A stretch of DNA of 64,000 nt from Bacteroidota bacterium (GCA_018268015.1 JAFDXJ010000003.1:80710-144709); one strand, 5' to 3'. Positions 1-9,293 are shown, counted from the first letter of the stretch. The notes: generated by a model not told the origin, from the letters alone. Program-made: numbers and translations.

Positions 1-1
1 A

Positions 2-82
2 AAAAATAATTTTGCTGAAAAATCGGAAGATTTTGGAGACGTAATCAGTAAAATAGATAGTATGCTTTACGGTTTGTTTTAG
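2..82 (+). CDS. C-terminal end of an unidentified protein (partial)
   Basis: An open frame enters from the left edge and stops at TAG 80-82. It gives 26 residues, ending in IDSMLYGLF. The frame overlaps the stop codon of the convergent gene on the other strand by four bases, which is common for real convergent ends. No family can be named from this tail. It could be chance, because AT-rich DNA allows short open frames. Confidence 0.4.
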   Translation, partial: KNNFAEKSEDFGDVISKIDSMLYGLF

Positions 83-714
83 TTGGAAATAGCAACGCGA
101 TCATGGATGAATTGTTGATCAGTCACCTCTTTCACCATAAATTGAGCTAAATCCCCGGATGTGATTTGATGCCGACTATCTTTGATCATATAGGTGATCT
201 GAGTTGAATATTGATTGGTATATTCTGCGTCATGAATATCTGGTGCACACACAAAAGTCCAATCCAGACCGGAATCTTTTAAATATAAATAAGCCTGAAG
301 ATGTTCCTGCCCTACAGGCAGATACTCTTTGGGAAAATCCTGTGATTCCATAATATATTTTCCTTTACCATCATCCAAAATGCCGGTGTTTCCTAATGCA
401 ATGATTCTTTTCACCTGGGCTTTATGCATTTGTGCAATGATATTTTTAATACCCAGGCTGCGTGTTTTATCTTTACCATCAAATCCACCACCTAAAACAG
501 AAATCACTGCATCGGCACCATGTATTGCCTGATATACTTCTGCTTCATTAAAAACATATCCATGAATTGCTTGCAGTTGATTATTTCTCAAATCAGTATC
601 AATCAGGTTCTGTATATTTCTGCCAAAAGCACGAACCGTATAACCATTTGCAAGAGCATATCGAACGGTTTTTTTCCCTACCATACCTGTAGCTCCAAAA
701 ATTGTAATAATCAT
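79..714 (-). CDS. NAD(P)-binding (NmrA/atypical SDR-like) protein
   Basis: This 211-residue protein begins with a Rossmann nucleotide-binding loop, GATGMVGKK at residues 7-15 (Gly7, Gly10, Gly13), followed by AVISVLGGG near residue 70. This is the pattern of the atypical short-chain dehydrogenases that bind NAD(P) without a classical Tyr-Lys active site (NmrA-like and flavin-reductase-like groups). Length is normal for a single Rossmann domain and it should be cytoplasmic. The substrate cannot be told from sequence. It lies 11 bases downstream of the ytxJ-like gene on the same strand, so the two may be co-transcribed. A role in redox or stress metabolism is only suggested by that neighbour. 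Confidence 0.8.
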   Translation of the reverse strand: MIITIFGATGMVGKKTVRYALANGYTVRAFGRNIQNLIDTDLRNNQLQAIHGYVFNEAEVYQAIHGADAVISVLGGGFDGKDKTRSLGIKNIIAQMHKAQVKRIIALGNTGILDDGKGKYIMESQDFPKEYLPVGQEHLQAYLYLKDSGLDWTFVCAPDIHDAEYTNQYSTQITYMIKDSRHQITSGDLAQFMVKEVTDQQFIHDRVAISN

Positions 715-725
715 AATTAGGTGAA

Positions 726-1079
726 TTAAATGTTTGTGTATAATCCAGTTAAAATTCTTTCAATTTCTTCCAGACAAATAGCGCCATGGCTTTCATGATA
801 AATACATTTTCCATGAAAAATTATTAATAGTTGAGGCGACTCATGTACTACTTTAAAATCATGTTGAATTTTATAAGAAATATCTCGGTGCCGGATAATA
901 TTCACGAGGTAAAATTCCGCATTGAGTGTTTGAATATTTTCTTTGTTTAAACGATATAAAGCCATGCTGCTAATGGAACATCGGGTACTGTGTTTAAAAA
1001 TGACCTGAGGTTTTTCCAGGGATTTTTCTTTTATGATTTCTATTTCCTCCGGTGTTTGTAATTCAATGAAATAACTCAT
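726..1079 (-). CDS. ytxJ: Bacillithiol system redox-active protein, YtxJ family
   Basis: The 117-residue protein has a thioredoxin-like fold pattern with the segment FKHSTRCSISSMAL around Cys34. It also has the later segment ESPQLLIIFHGK, which carries the Pro expected opposite the active site. YtxJ (DUF2847) proteins are monothiol bacilliredoxin-like proteins found with bacillithiol biosynthesis, and here too the active site has one Cys (C-S-I-S). This suggests that the organism makes bacillithiol, as many Bacteroidota do. The gene follows a tiny lipoprotein gene by two bases and precedes an SDR-like gene, so all three probably form one leftward transcript. Confidence 0.85.
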   Translation of the reverse strand: MSYFIELQTPEEIEIIKEKSLEKPQVIFKHSTRCSISSMALYRLNKENIQTLNAEFYLVNIIRHRDISYKIQHDFKVVHESPQLLIIFHGKCIYHESHGAICLEEIERILTGLYTNI

Positions 1080-1081
1080 GT

Positions 1082-1204
1082 TTATCTTCTGAAAAAATTT
1101 GGATCATGCGATGGACAAGTGGTTGACTTTTTATATTCAGTACAGGAACTAAGTAAAAGTGAAACGGTGCAAATCAGCATGAGAATAAGAATCATTTTTT
1201 TCAT
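1082..1204 (-). CDS. Small lipoprotein (40 aa), function unknown
   Basis: The frame starts at ATG 1202-1204 and stops at TAA 1082-1084, two bases before the ytxJ-like start. It encodes 40 residues: a Lys-Lys start, a hydrophobic stretch and a lipobox ending LLSSC (Cys21). A short mature part contains TEYKKSTTC and PSHDPNFF. This is a standard signal-peptidase-II substrate pattern, so a membrane-anchored mini-lipoprotein is likely. A TAAATTTG (-7-like) motif lies just upstream on this strand at 1210-1217. The function is unknown. The tight coupling to the redox gene and a second Cys in the mature part are the only clues. Confidence 0.65.
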   Translation of the reverse strand: MKKMILILMLICTVSLLLSSCTEYKKSTTCPSHDPNFFRR

Positions 1205-1209
1205 AGTAG

Positions 1210-1217
1210 CAAATTTA
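1210..1217 (-). promoter_or_regulatory. Possible -7 element (TAAATTTG)
   Basis: This matches the Bacteroidota -7 consensus TAnnTTTG on the minus strand, just before the small lipoprotein start. No TTTG -33 box was found at the right spacing. Transcription from here would be nearly leaderless. Confidence 0.35.
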
Positions 1218-1340
1218 TAGAATTAGTTTTAGCAAATAAAAATACCAAAGCAAATGTGAAAATAGGGCTTTCCGGGCTCATTTCAAAATCTTGCTTAAAT
1301 ACCATTTATCATTAAATTGTTTCTAAAAATTCAGAATCTG

Positions 1341-1372
1341 TTTGTAATTCTCTTTGAATACCCGCATCTTTG
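1341..1372 (+). promoter_or_regulatory. Possible promoter of the exonuclease gene
   Basis: TTTG at 1341-1344 is followed after 20 bases by CATCTTTG (1365-1372), one mismatch from TAnnTTTG. The ATG at 1396 lies 24 bases further on. Spacing fits the Bacteroidota primary sigma factor. Confidence 0.4.
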
Positions 1373-1395
1373 TTTGATAAGTTACTAAAAAAGCC

Positions 1396-2166
1396 ATGAA
1401 ACTGCAATTACAGCGACCTATCGCATTTGTTGATCTTGAAACAACCGGAATTAATATCAGTTCAGACAGGATAGTAGAGATTGCCATTATCAAAATCTTG
1501 CCTGATGGAAGCAGCACCCTAAAGCGTAAATTGATAAACCCCCAAATGCCTATTCCTGCTGAAAGCTCCCAGATACATGGCATAACGGATGAAATGGTCA
1601 GCAATGAGCCGACATTTAAGCAGATAGCTAATGAGTTTAAACAATTCTTGGATAATTGTGACCTGGGAGGATACAACAGTAACAGGTTTGATATTCCATT
1701 ATTGGTGGAAGAATTTTTGCGTGCCGGGCTTGAATTTTCATTGGATGGACGTAAGCTGATTGATGTGCAAAAAATTTTCCATCAAATGGAACAGCGCACG
1801 CTTTCCGCTGCCTATAAATTTTATTGTAGTAAAAACCTGGACGATGCGCATAGCGCACAGGCTGACGTACAGGCGACATGGGAGGTATTGCAAGCCCAGT
1901 TAGAAAAATATGAAAACCTGGGCGAAACACTGGACTCTGTTTTAAAAGTCTGCGGAGAAGATGATATGGTAGATTTGGCGAGGCGTTTTATTAAAGTAAA
2001 TGGTATTGAAGTATTTAATTTTGGGAAACATAAAGGGAAGCCTGTAGCATTGGTTTTAAAACAGGAACCGCAGTATTATGATTGGATGATGAAAGGGGAT
2101 TTTGCATTGAATACAAAACAAAAACTCACAGAGATGCTGAATCGCACCCTGTTAAAAAAAGCCTAA
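1396..2166 (+). CDS. 3'-5' exonuclease, DnaQ/DEDDh type
   Basis: A 256-residue protein. The exonuclease I motif is FVDLETTG (Asp13, Glu15). The middle motif is GGYNSNRFDIPLL, and the third is DDAHSAQADVQAT, with the His and Asp of DEDDh enzymes. It is therefore a single-domain relative of the polymerase III epsilon subunit that degrades DNA or RNA from the 3' end with two metal ions. After the nuclease domain (about residues 8-175) comes a tail with FGKHKGKPV and YYDWMMKGDF, a pattern seen in this Bacteroidota subgroup. It is not tied to a polymerase gene here, so proofreading versus repair or RNA turnover is open. Confidence 0.85.
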   Translation: MKLQLQRPIAFVDLETTGINISSDRIVEIAIIKILPDGSSTLKRKLINPQMPIPAESSQIHGITDEMVSNEPTFKQIANEFKQFLDNCDLGGYNSNRFDIPLLVEEFLRAGLEFSLDGRKLIDVQKIFHQMEQRTLSAAYKFYCSKNLDDAHSAQADVQATWEVLQAQLEKYENLGETLDSVLKVCGEDDMVDLARRFIKVNGIEVFNFGKHKGKPVALVLKQEPQYYDWMMKGDFALNTKQKLTEMLNRTLLKKA

Positions 2167-2258
2167 TTGGAAATCATTCCCGATTTTGTTAAGAGTGGTA
2201 TAGAGATTATCAACCTGAAATTGTATTTTCGGGATTACCTAAAAATCCAAAAACCCGA

Positions 2259-3035
2259 TTGGAAAAATTAGTTATTATACCAACTTATAATGAAAAAGAA
2301 AATATCGCTGATATTTTAGAGGCCATTTTTTCACAACAGAAAGGCTATCATGTATTAGTGGTGGATGATAATTCCCCGGATGGTACGGCCTTAATTGTAA
2401 AATCCTTATTTGAAAAATATCCTAAGCAATTATTTATTTTAGAAAGACCGGGAAAACAAGGCCTTGGGCGGGCATATATTCATGGTTTTTATTGGGCTTT
2501 GGAAAATGGATACCGGTTTATTTTTGAAATGGATGCAGACTTTTCTCATGATCCCGCTGATTTGGAAAGGCTTTATGAAGCGTGTAAATTCAATGGTGCT
2601 GATGTAGCTGTGGGTAGCCGTTATGTGCCTGGAGGGAAAATAGAAAACTGGCCAACTGACCGACATATTTACTCCAAAGGGGGCGCCCTATATACAAGAG
2701 TACTTACGGCTATGCCTGTAAAAGATCCTACTGCCGGCTTTATCTGTTATACATCGAAAGTTTTAGAAACAATTAATTTAGAAGCCATTCAATTTATTGG
2801 ATATGCTTTCCAGATAGAGATGAAATTTGCAGCATGGAAACTGGGCTTTATAATTAAGGAAGTCCCCATTGTTTTCCGTGATCGCAAAAAGGGAAATAGT
2901 AAAATGAGTAAGAATATTTTGAAAGAGGGCGTGCTTGGAGTTTTAAAAATTGAATGGAACAGCTGGTTTTCTTCCTATAAGAAAAACACATCACGTTCTT
3001 TGGATGATGACTCTTTTGCAGGCAATGAGCCATAA
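2259..3035 (+). CDS. Polyprenol-phosphate sugar transferase (DPM1-like GT2)
   Basis: A 258-residue family 2 glycosyltransferase. It has VIIPTYNEKENI at the N terminus, VVDDNSPDGT near residue 35, the metal-binding FEMDADFSHDP near residue 90 and FRDRKKGNSKMS near residue 205. This is the pattern of dolichyl- or polyprenyl-phosphate mannose (or glucose) synthases, which move a sugar from a nucleotide donor to the lipid carrier at the inner face of the membrane. There are no C-terminal membrane helices, so it is the soluble bacterial form. The start is taken as TTG 2259, because no ATG is available between the upstream in-frame stop (2190) and the conserved motif. The frame is open further upstream, so the exact start is uncertain. 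Confidence 0.85.
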   Translation: MEKLVIIPTYNEKENIADILEAIFSQQKGYHVLVVDDNSPDGTALIVKSLFEKYPKQLFILERPGKQGLGRAYIHGFYWALENGYRFIFEMDADFSHDPADLERLYEACKFNGADVAVGSRYVPGGKIENWPTDRHIYSKGGALYTRVLTAMPVKDPTAGFICYTSKVLETINLEAIQFIGYAFQIEMKFAAWKLGFIIKEVPIVFRDRKKGNSKMSKNILKEGVLGVLKIEWNSWFSSYKKNTSRSLDDDSFAGNEP

Positions 3036-3046
3036 TAGTAAGTTTG
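3015..3046 (+). promoter_or_regulatory. Promoter of the DMT transporter gene
   Basis: TTTG (3015-3018) and TAAGTTTG (3039-3046) are separated by 20 bases. This is a full match to the Bacteroidota TTTG-N19..21-TAnnTTTG promoter, 29 bases before the ATG at 3076. It overlaps the end of the preceding coding region. Confidence 0.6.
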
Positions 3047-3075
3047 CTTTTTAATTATTTTTTTTCAATGTATAT

Positions 3076-3963
3076 ATGAAACCCGCGCTCATCCGCCTGC
3101 ACACAGCCGTTTTCCTTTGGGGTTTTACGGGTGTTTTGGGTCGCCTGATTTCCTTAAATGAAGGTTGGCTTGTTTGGTGGCGATTATGTTTTACAACTAT
3201 TACACTTTGGTTATTATTTTTAATGACAGGGAAGATTCAAAAAATAAAAATCAAAGATTTTATAAAGATTGGCGCAATAGGTTCCCTCCTAGCTTTACAT
3301 TGGCTCTGCTTTTATGGAAGTATTAAATATGCCAATGTTTCAATTGCACTTACCTGCCTGGCTACTTCCGGCTTATTCAGTGCCATTCTTGAGCCAGTCA
3401 TCATGCGTCAACGCATTAAACCATTTGAATTATTTCTCGGCCTTATGGCACTCATGGGTATTACAATTATTTATTTTACGAACCTTCATTTCTCCATGGG
3501 TATTTATATCGGATTATTTTCATCCATTTTTACGGTTATAGTTTCCGTATTGAATAAAAGAATTGTCAGTAATTATAAGCCGGAAACATTTACTTTATGT
3601 CAATTGACGGGTGGCTTTTTGGGGATGACCGTATTTTTGCCAATTTATCATTATTTGTTTCCAACTGAACATATTTTCCCGGTAAAATTGGATTGGTTAT
3701 GGCTGTTGATCTTAAGCTGGGGTTGTACGATACTAACCTTTTTATTATATGTAAGCGCTTTAAAAAAAGTGAGTGCCTTTACAATGAATTTATCCCTTAC
3801 CCTGGAACCGGTTTATGGAATTTTACTGGCCTTTATTATTTTTCATGAAAACGCATTTTTAAGCCCCTATTTTTATGTGGGCTTCTTGTTGATTTTAATA
3901 GCCGTTTTTTTACAAATGAAAAAACTCGTTAAAGGAAATAAGGAATTGAAAGTGGTAGAGTAG
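3076..3963 (+). CDS. EamA-family (DMT) transporter
   Basis: A 295-residue integral membrane protein with about ten hydrophobic helices arranged as two similar halves, the usual size and layout of drug/metabolite transporters with two EamA domains. The first half contains HWLCFYGSIKYANVS. The second ends with LTLEPVYGILLAFIIFHE, the conserved Glu-Pro segment found before the last helices of EamA proteins. These carriers export small metabolites such as amino acids or nucleosides, but the substrate cannot be predicted. It has its own promoter-like sequence upstream and converges on uppP with only three bases between the stop codons. Confidence 0.85.
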   Translation: MKPALIRLHTAVFLWGFTGVLGRLISLNEGWLVWWRLCFTTITLWLLFLMTGKIQKIKIKDFIKIGAIGSLLALHWLCFYGSIKYANVSIALTCLATSGLFSAILEPVIMRQRIKPFELFLGLMALMGITIIYFTNLHFSMGIYIGLFSSIFTVIVSVLNKRIVSNYKPETFTLCQLTGGFLGMTVFLPIYHYLFPTEHIFPVKLDWLWLLILSWGCTILTFLLYVSALKKVSAFTMNLSLTLEPVYGILLAFIIFHENAFLSPYFYVGFLLILIAVFLQMKKLVKGNKELKVVE

Positions 3964-3966
3964 TGA

Positions 3967-4767
3967 TTACCTGATCTGGTTCATTTTAATCAACATCAAA
4001 AATACCAAACCAATGAAGATCCGATACCAGCCAAAATATTTCAAACCATACTTTTGAATAAATGTAATAAAAAACTTTATGGCAAGCATTGCTACAATAA
4101 AAGCAATAATATTCCCCAAAATCAGCATGGTAATATTATTCTTGTCTTGTAAAATTTGTGGTTGATCGGTAAAAGTTTTCAATAATTTATAACCTGTAGC
4201 TGCTGCCATAGTGGGAACAGCCAAAAAAAAGGAAAATTCAGCTGCCAGTTTACGTGTAAGTTTTTGTTGCATTCCGCCAATAATTGAAGCAGCACTTCGG
4301 CTTACACCGGGAATCATGGCCAGGCATTGGAAAATACCTATGATAAGTGCATTCTTATAACTTACTTCTCCTACATGATCCTTCTTGAGGGGGTAAAAAA
4401 ATATTTTATCTATGAACAATAAAAAGATACCACCCAATATCAGGCTCAAAGCAACGATCGTTGGGCTTCCTAATAAAAGATCTATTTGATCGGCAAATAG
4501 AAAACCCAGGATAAGAGCAGGAATGACGGCAACGATGAGTTTTATATAAAACTGCCACTTTTTAAAATCAAAAAACTTTTTATAATAAAGGACTACGACG
4601 GAGACAATCGCGCCCAATTGTATGGCTACTTCAAATAATTTTGTGAAATCTTCTTTTTCAATTCCCATTACAGAGCTTGCCAGTATCATGTGACCGGTAG
4701 AAGAAACCGGCAGGAATTCAGTAATGCCTTCTATGATAGACAAAATGATAGACTGCGAGATAGTCAT
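3967..4767 (-). CDS. uppP: Undecaprenyl-diphosphatase
   Basis: A 266-residue polytopic membrane enzyme of the BacA/UppP family. It dephosphorylates undecaprenyl pyrophosphate to recycle the lipid carrier for peptidoglycan and O-antigen synthesis. The signature segments are present: [14 protein letters not shown] near the N terminus and [13 protein letters not shown] in the second half, with the catalytic Glu, Ser and Arg residues of the family. I chose ATG 4765-4767 because the protein then begins MTISQSII, the normal family start. A start 75 bases upstream would add an unmatched tail and overlap the DUF3098 gene. It is the last gene of the ftsX-DUF3098-uppP transcript. Confidence 0.95.
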   Translation of the reverse strand: MTISQSIILSIIEGITEFLPVSSTGHMILASSVMGIEKEDFTKLFEVAIQLGAIVSVVVLYYKKFFDFKKWQFYIKLIVAVIPALILGFLFADQIDLLLGSPTIVALSLILGGIFLLFIDKIFFYPLKKDHVGEVSYKNALIIGIFQCLAMIPGVSRSAASIIGGMQQKLTRKLAAEFSFFLAVPTMAAATGYKLLKTFTDQPQILQDKNNITMLILGNIIAFIVAMLAIKFFITFIQKYGLKYFGWYRIFIGLVFLMLIKMNQIR

Positions 4768-4795
4768 ATTACTAATTAATAATTTTAAAGTGAAA

Positions 4796-5086
4796 TCATG
4801 AAGCGGTTTGTGCCGGCTTTTTGAAAATGGCAAAAATCTCAATCACCAGGCCGCATACAATCAAGATGGGTGCTATGGTTATCCTTACGGTGCTGTATAC
4901 TTTATTTGTATCGAAAACATGTGGATCCTGGTTTTTACCTCCTGCCATTAATATCATACCAAGGATGATGAACAGAGCTCCAATAAGCATCCATGTATAA
5001 TTTTGTTTGGTAAATAACGGCTGCATGGAGGATACATCCTTTATTACAGATTGACTTTTTTGTGTATGACTTGTTTTTGCAGACAT
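4796..5086 (-). CDS. DUF3098 membrane protein
   Basis: A 96-residue protein with a short polar N terminus followed by two transmembrane segments (around residues 30-50 and 67-90). They are separated by a loop containing GGKNQDP and the segment [10 protein letters not shown], the hallmark of DUF3098. The family is essentially Bacteroidota-specific and is usually found, as here, between ftsX and uppP. Biochemical function is unknown. The constant position suggests a role in division or envelope synthesis. Gene spacing is 49 bases from ftsX and 28 bases to uppP. Confidence 0.85.
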   Translation of the reverse strand: MSAKTSHTQKSQSVIKDVSSMQPLFTKQNYTWMLIGALFIILGMILMAGGKNQDPHVFDTNKVYSTVRITIAPILIVCGLVIEIFAIFKKPAQTAS

Positions 5087-5135
5087 AAAAAATTATTTAT
5101 ACTTCAAAATTTGAGCGTGAAAGTACACAATCTTA

Positions 5136-6011
5136 TCAATAGAGGTCGTCTAATTTCATCTTTAAATATTTAATAACACTTCTGTGAGTGCTGTATAGAG
5201 ATATAAATACTCCGATAAGGATCATGCCACCAAAAAGAATCAGGGTTTGTTCCGTATTTCGAATGACCTTTAATTGTACAAACTGACTTTCTGCCCATTG
5301 TATCAGGCCAAATAGGATGGCAATAGCGATAACCGCGCTGATAAAACCATATAACACAGCTCGTAAATCCATTGGTCTGGCTATAAACTTTCGCGTGGCG
5401 CCGACCATTTGCATGGTCTTTATGAGGAAGCGATTACTAAACATGGCTAATCGAATGGTATTATCTATACTTACGATTACAATAACACAAAGTAAAATGA
5501 TGACCACTAAAAATATTAAACCAAGTTTAGATGCTCGATCTGCCAGGTTACTAACTAACACCTGGGGATATTGTAAATCTGTGATTTGATTCCCATACAA
5601 TGCCATGATAGAATTAGAGATTTTTTGTAAACTGTCAGGAGTGACAAATTGAGCGCGTGCATAAAAATCTATACTTTCCGGCAATGGGTTATAGTCCAGG
5701 ATTTTGGACCAGTCTTCATTATTTTCACTATTCCATATTTTCTTGGCCGTTTCTTTATTAACGTATTGTACGTTTTTGGCATAGGGCTGTGCCGTAATAT
5801 AGGCCTGTATTTGAGCAATAGTATCTTTATTCTGAGTGCGCAGGTATGCACTGATACGAATATCTTCTTTTAAAGAATTCCCTAATTGATTAAAATTGAG
5901 AAACAACCAGCCCATCACACCGATTATCACTAATACAATAGCTACACCGATAATACTGTAGATATACGTGGGTTTGCTTCGGCGCAGGGAAGATTTTCCA
6001 ATTTCCGGCAT
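5136..6011 (-). CDS. ftsX: Cell-division permease-like protein FtsX
   Basis: A 291-residue protein with the FtsX topology. There is a cytoplasmic start containing SSLRRSKPTYIYS, one membrane helix (about 18-40), a periplasmic domain of about 120 residues containing RTQNKDTIAQIQ, and three C-terminal helices. The conserved cytoplasmic loop MVGATRKFIARPM lies between helices two and three. With the FtsE ATPase, FtsX forms an ABC-like complex at the septum that activates peptidoglycan hydrolases. ftsE is not in the window, which is usual in this phylum. The gene heads the operon with DUF3098 and uppP, and is divergent from leuS across 274 bases that hold a -7-like motif at 6045-6052. Confidence 0.92.
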   Translation of the reverse strand: MPEIGKSSLRRSKPTYIYSIIGVAIVLVIIGVMGWLFLNFNQLGNSLKEDIRISAYLRTQNKDTIAQIQAYITAQPYAKNVQYVNKETAKKIWNSENNEDWSKILDYNPLPESIDFYARAQFVTPDSLQKISNSIMALYGNQITDLQYPQVLVSNLADRASKLGLIFLVVIILLCVIVIVSIDNTIRLAMFSNRFLIKTMQMVGATRKFIARPMDLRAVLYGFISAVIAIAILFGLIQWAESQFVQLKVIRNTEQTLILFGGMILIGVFISLYSTHRSVIKYLKMKLDDLY

Positions 6012-6044
6012 ATAGAATTATTGTTTAGGGTTTTAGTGCAGGCG

Positions 6045-6052
6045 CAAATCTA
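6045..6052 (-). promoter_or_regulatory. Possible -7 element of the ftsX operon (TAGATTTG)
   Basis: On the minus strand this reads TAGATTTG and fits TAnnTTTG. It is 33 bases upstream of the ftsX start. No convincing -33 TTTG was found at 19-21 bases. Confidence 0.4.
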
Positions 6053-6285
6053 GCATTTTACCTGCAAATTTTTTTATAAATTCAATGTTTTCGTCAGCAA
6101 AGTCATGTGCAATTACGAACTTATTTTATCCTCTTTAATCTAAATTCATGTAGGTTTGCAGGCTTTTGAAACGTTGTTTTTTTAAATATGGTATAGGGCA
6201 ATCAGAAATTTAGGATAAGTTTTTTTGCCGGGCCAGTTTTAGATAGATTTTAGTTAAAAGAATTTGAATTATTTTTCTTATTTGT

Positions 6286-9207
6286 ATGGAGTATAATTTT
6301 ATTGAAATAGAGAAAAAATGGCAGGATACATGGAATGAGAAACACATTTACCAGGTTAAAAATGAGGATACCCGACCTGCTTACTATGTATTGGATATGT
6401 TTCCGTATCCCAGTGGTGCGGGCCTGCATGTAGGCCATCCATTGGGATATATTGCCAGTGATATTTTTGCTCGTTACAAAAGACTACAGGGATTTAATGT
6501 ATTGCATCCAATGGGTTATGATGCTTTTGGATTACCTGCAGAACAATATGCCATAGAACATGGCATTCCACCTGCTGTGAGCACAGCACAAAACATTAAA
6601 AACTTTCGAAAACAACTAGATCGTATAGGATTTTCCTATGACTGGAGCAGGGAAATAAAAACATCTGACCCACAATATTATAAATGGACTCAATGGATTT
6701 TCCTGCAATTGTTTAAAAGTTTTTATAACAGGCAAAATGCAAAAGCTGAACCGATTGAAAAATTGGTGGCTGTATTTGAAAAGGAAGGCAATATTCATTT
6801 CCCCTGCCCGGGTAATGAACACACCATTTTTACCCCTGAAATGTGGAATTCCTATGATGAAAAAATAAAGATGGAGATCCTGATGAATTATCGCCTGGCT
6901 TATTGTGGTTATGGGGAAGTAAACTGGTGCGAAGGGTTGGGAACCGTTTTAGCAAATGATGAAGTGATGAATGGTTTGAGTGAACGAGGCGGATTTCCCG
7001 TAGAAAGAAAAACGCTCAGGCAATGGTACCTGCGAATCACTGAATATGCAGACAGGTTACTTGAAGGGTTACTACGAGTGGATTTCAGCGATTCAATGAA
7101 AGAAATGCAAAGCAACTGGATTGGAAAATCAACGGGTGCAGAGATATCATTTCAGATCCATAACGTTTCGAATGAAAGTGTCAAAGTTTATACAACCAGG
7201 CCGGATACCATTTTCGGTGTTGATTTTTTAGTTCTTGCTCCTGAACATATTTTAGTTAGCCAAATCACTACGCCTGATCATCAGAAAGAGGTAGATGAAT
7301 ATAAGGCTTATATGAAAAGCCGTAGTGATAGAGAGCGGCAGGCCGAGAAAAAAATTACCGGATGTTTTACCGGAGCATTTGCAGTGCATCCCTTTAGTGA
7401 CAAATTAATACCTGTATGGATTTCTGAATATGTACTGGCCGGGTATGGTACAGGTGCTATCATGGCCGTTCCCTGTGGGGATGAACGTGATTTTAAATTT
7501 GCACAACATTTCAATATTCCTATTACCAATATTATCGGGAGGGAATTTAATGGTGAAATGGCCAATGACACCAAGGATGCCATTTTAGAAAACAGTGATT
7601 TTTTAAATGGTGTGAAAATGCGTGATGCTGCGGAAATGGTTTTGCAAAAACTTGCTGAAAAAAATATAGGGAAAGCAAAAATCCAATACAAAATGCGGGA
7701 TGCTGCTTTTAGCCGGCAACGCTATTGGGGTGAGCCTTTCCCCATCATTTGGCAAGATGACATCGCTTATCCTATGAATGAAAATGAATTGCCATTATTA
7801 CTTCCGCCTGTGGATGAACTAAAGCCCGGTCCGCATGGACAAGGACCTCTGGCCAATAACAGGGAATGGATTGAAAATGTGCCTGGCAATGGCATACGCG
7901 AATCTTCTACAATGCCGGGCTATGCAGGATCATCCTGGTACTTCCTGAGATACATGGACCCTCATAATAATGATCGCTTTTGTGATAAAAAAATAAGTAA
8001 TTATTGGGGAAATGTAGATCTGTATATCGGTGGTACAGAACATGCAGTAGGCCACCTGTTATATAGCCGGATGTGGACCAAATTTTTATTTGATCTGGAC
8101 CTGATAAATTTTGATGAGCCTTTTAAACGTCTTTTAAACCAGGGTATGATTCAGGGCAGTAGCAGGTTCGTATATAAATTGATTTACACAATTGAAAATG
8201 TTCAACCTTCAAATCTGCCGGTAATTTTTATTTCAAAAAAATATGCAGATCACTTTTTAGAAAAAAACGAATTTGATGAAACAGGTGCGCTTCAATTGGG
8301 CAAAATAGTAAATGATTATTTTAAAAAAACGATTGAGCCCATAAATATATTCATTCAAAATATAACCCCGATTCATACCGATGTCAATATGGTGAATGGT
8401 TTTGAATTAAATATGGATGAATTTAAAAAATGGAGGAATCATGAATATGGAGATGCCTGTTTTATTTTGGATGATGGCAAATATATATGCGGTGCGGAGG
8501 TTGAGAAAATGTCAAAATCAAAATTCAATACCATCAATCCGGATGATTTGGTTTTAAAATATGGAGCAGATACATTTCGCCTTTATGAAATGTTCCTTGG
8601 CCCGGTGGAACAAAGCAAACCGTGGGATACCAAGGGTATTGAAGGAGTGCATCGTTTTTTGAAGAAATTATGGCGATTGTTTTTCGATGAAAGTAAAGGC
8701 AGTCTTATGTATGAAAGTGAAGCTTCATCAGATGAACTAAAAATCCTGCATACTGCCATTAAAAAAGTTAAGGAGGATACGGAACGATTTTCCTTTAATA
8801 CGGCAGTCAGTGCTTTTATGATTGCCGTAAATGAATTGACCACGTTAAAATGTCATAATATAGCAATATTAAAACCATTGATTATTTTACTTGCGCCCTA
8901 TGCGCCACATATTGCCGAAGAACTTTATCAGCATGTCAGACTTTATAAACAGGAAAATAATTTTGAAAGTATCCTGGATGAAACATTACCGGTTGTCAAT
9001 GAAAAATATTTAATGGAAACTTCCAAAAATTATCCTGTAAGTATCAATGGCAAATTGCGTACAACAATTTCCATTTCACTTGAAGCGGGTCAGCAGGGAG
9101 TGGAAACCATTATTTTAAGTAATGAAGTGGTCAAAAAATGGTTGGATGGGAAACCGCATAAAAAAATTATTTATGTAAAAAATAAAATGATCAATATTGT
9201 TATCTGA
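6286..9207 (+). CDS. leuS: Leucine--tRNA ligase
   Basis: A 973-residue class I aminoacyl-tRNA synthetase that charges tRNA-Leu. The HIGH-type motif is HVGHP at residues 48-52 and the KMSKS motif is at about residue 743. The editing (CP1) domain between them shows TTRPDTIFGVDFLVLAPEH and GTGAIMAVPCGDERD. Two extra segments make it longer than the E. coli enzyme. One of about 55 residues, containing AEPIEKLVAVFEKEG, sits before the NWC motif. The other, before KMSKS, contains NITPIHTDVNMVNGF. As I recall, both insertions are normal for Bacteroidota LeuRS. It appears monocistronic. The start ATG gives the typical family N terminus. Confidence 0.98.
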   Translation: MEYNFIEIEKKWQDTWNEKHIYQVKNEDTRPAYYVLDMFPYPSGAGLHVGHPLGYIASDIFARYKRLQGFNVLHPMGYDAFGLPAEQYAIEHGIPPAVSTAQNIKNFRKQLDRIGFSYDWSREIKTSDPQYYKWTQWIFLQLFKSFYNRQNAKAEPIEKLVAVFEKEGNIHFPCPGNEHTIFTPEMWNSYDEKIKMEILMNYRLAYCGYGEVNWCEGLGTVLANDEVMNGLSERGGFPVERKTLRQWYLRITEYADRLLEGLLRVDFSDSMKEMQSNWIGKSTGAEISFQIHNVSNESVKVYTTRPDTIFGVDFLVLAPEHILVSQITTPDHQKEVDEYKAYMKSRSDRERQAEKKITGCFTGAFAVHPFSDKLIPVWISEYVLAGYGTGAIMAVPCGDERDFKFAQHFNIPITNIIGREFNGEMANDTKDAILENSDFLNGVKMRDAAEMVLQKLAEKNIGKAKIQYKMRDAAFSRQRYWGEPFPIIWQDDIAYPMNENELPLLLPPVDELKPGPHGQGPLANNREWIENVPGNGIRESSTMPGYAGSSWYFLRYMDPHNNDRFCDKKISNYWGNVDLYIGGTEHAVGHLLYSRMWTKFLFDLDLINFDEPFKRLLNQGMIQGSSRFVYKLIYTIENVQPSNLPVIFISKKYADHFLEKNEFDETGALQLGKIVNDYFKKTIEPINIFIQNITPIHTDVNMVNGFELNMDEFKKWRNHEYGDACFILDDGKYICGAEVEKMSKSKFNTINPDDLVLKYGADTFRLYEMFLGPVEQSKPWDTKGIEGVHRFLKKLWRLFFDESKGSLMYESEASSDELKILHTAIKKVKEDTERFSFNTAVSAFMIAVNELTTLKCHNIAILKPLIILLAPYAPHIAEELYQHVRLYKQENNFESILDETLPVVNEKYLMETSKNYPVSINGKLRTTISISLEAGQQGVETIILSNEVVKKWLDGKPHKKIIYVKNKMINIVI

Positions 9208-9293
9208 TTGTTTTGACTGGTTGCCTATCTACAAAAAGCCTGAATTTTTTTTAGTTTACAATTTTTTTTTAACTTAGCACCGAAAATAATTTT

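Noticed and set aside
4768..4842. N-terminal extension of UppP
   Set aside because: It would overlap the DUF3098 gene and add an unmatched polar tail before the conserved start MTISQSII.
6286..9207. Long insertions in LeuRS as possible inteins or novel domains
   Set aside because: They lack intein motifs and match, as I recall, the insertions usual in Bacteroidota LeuRS.
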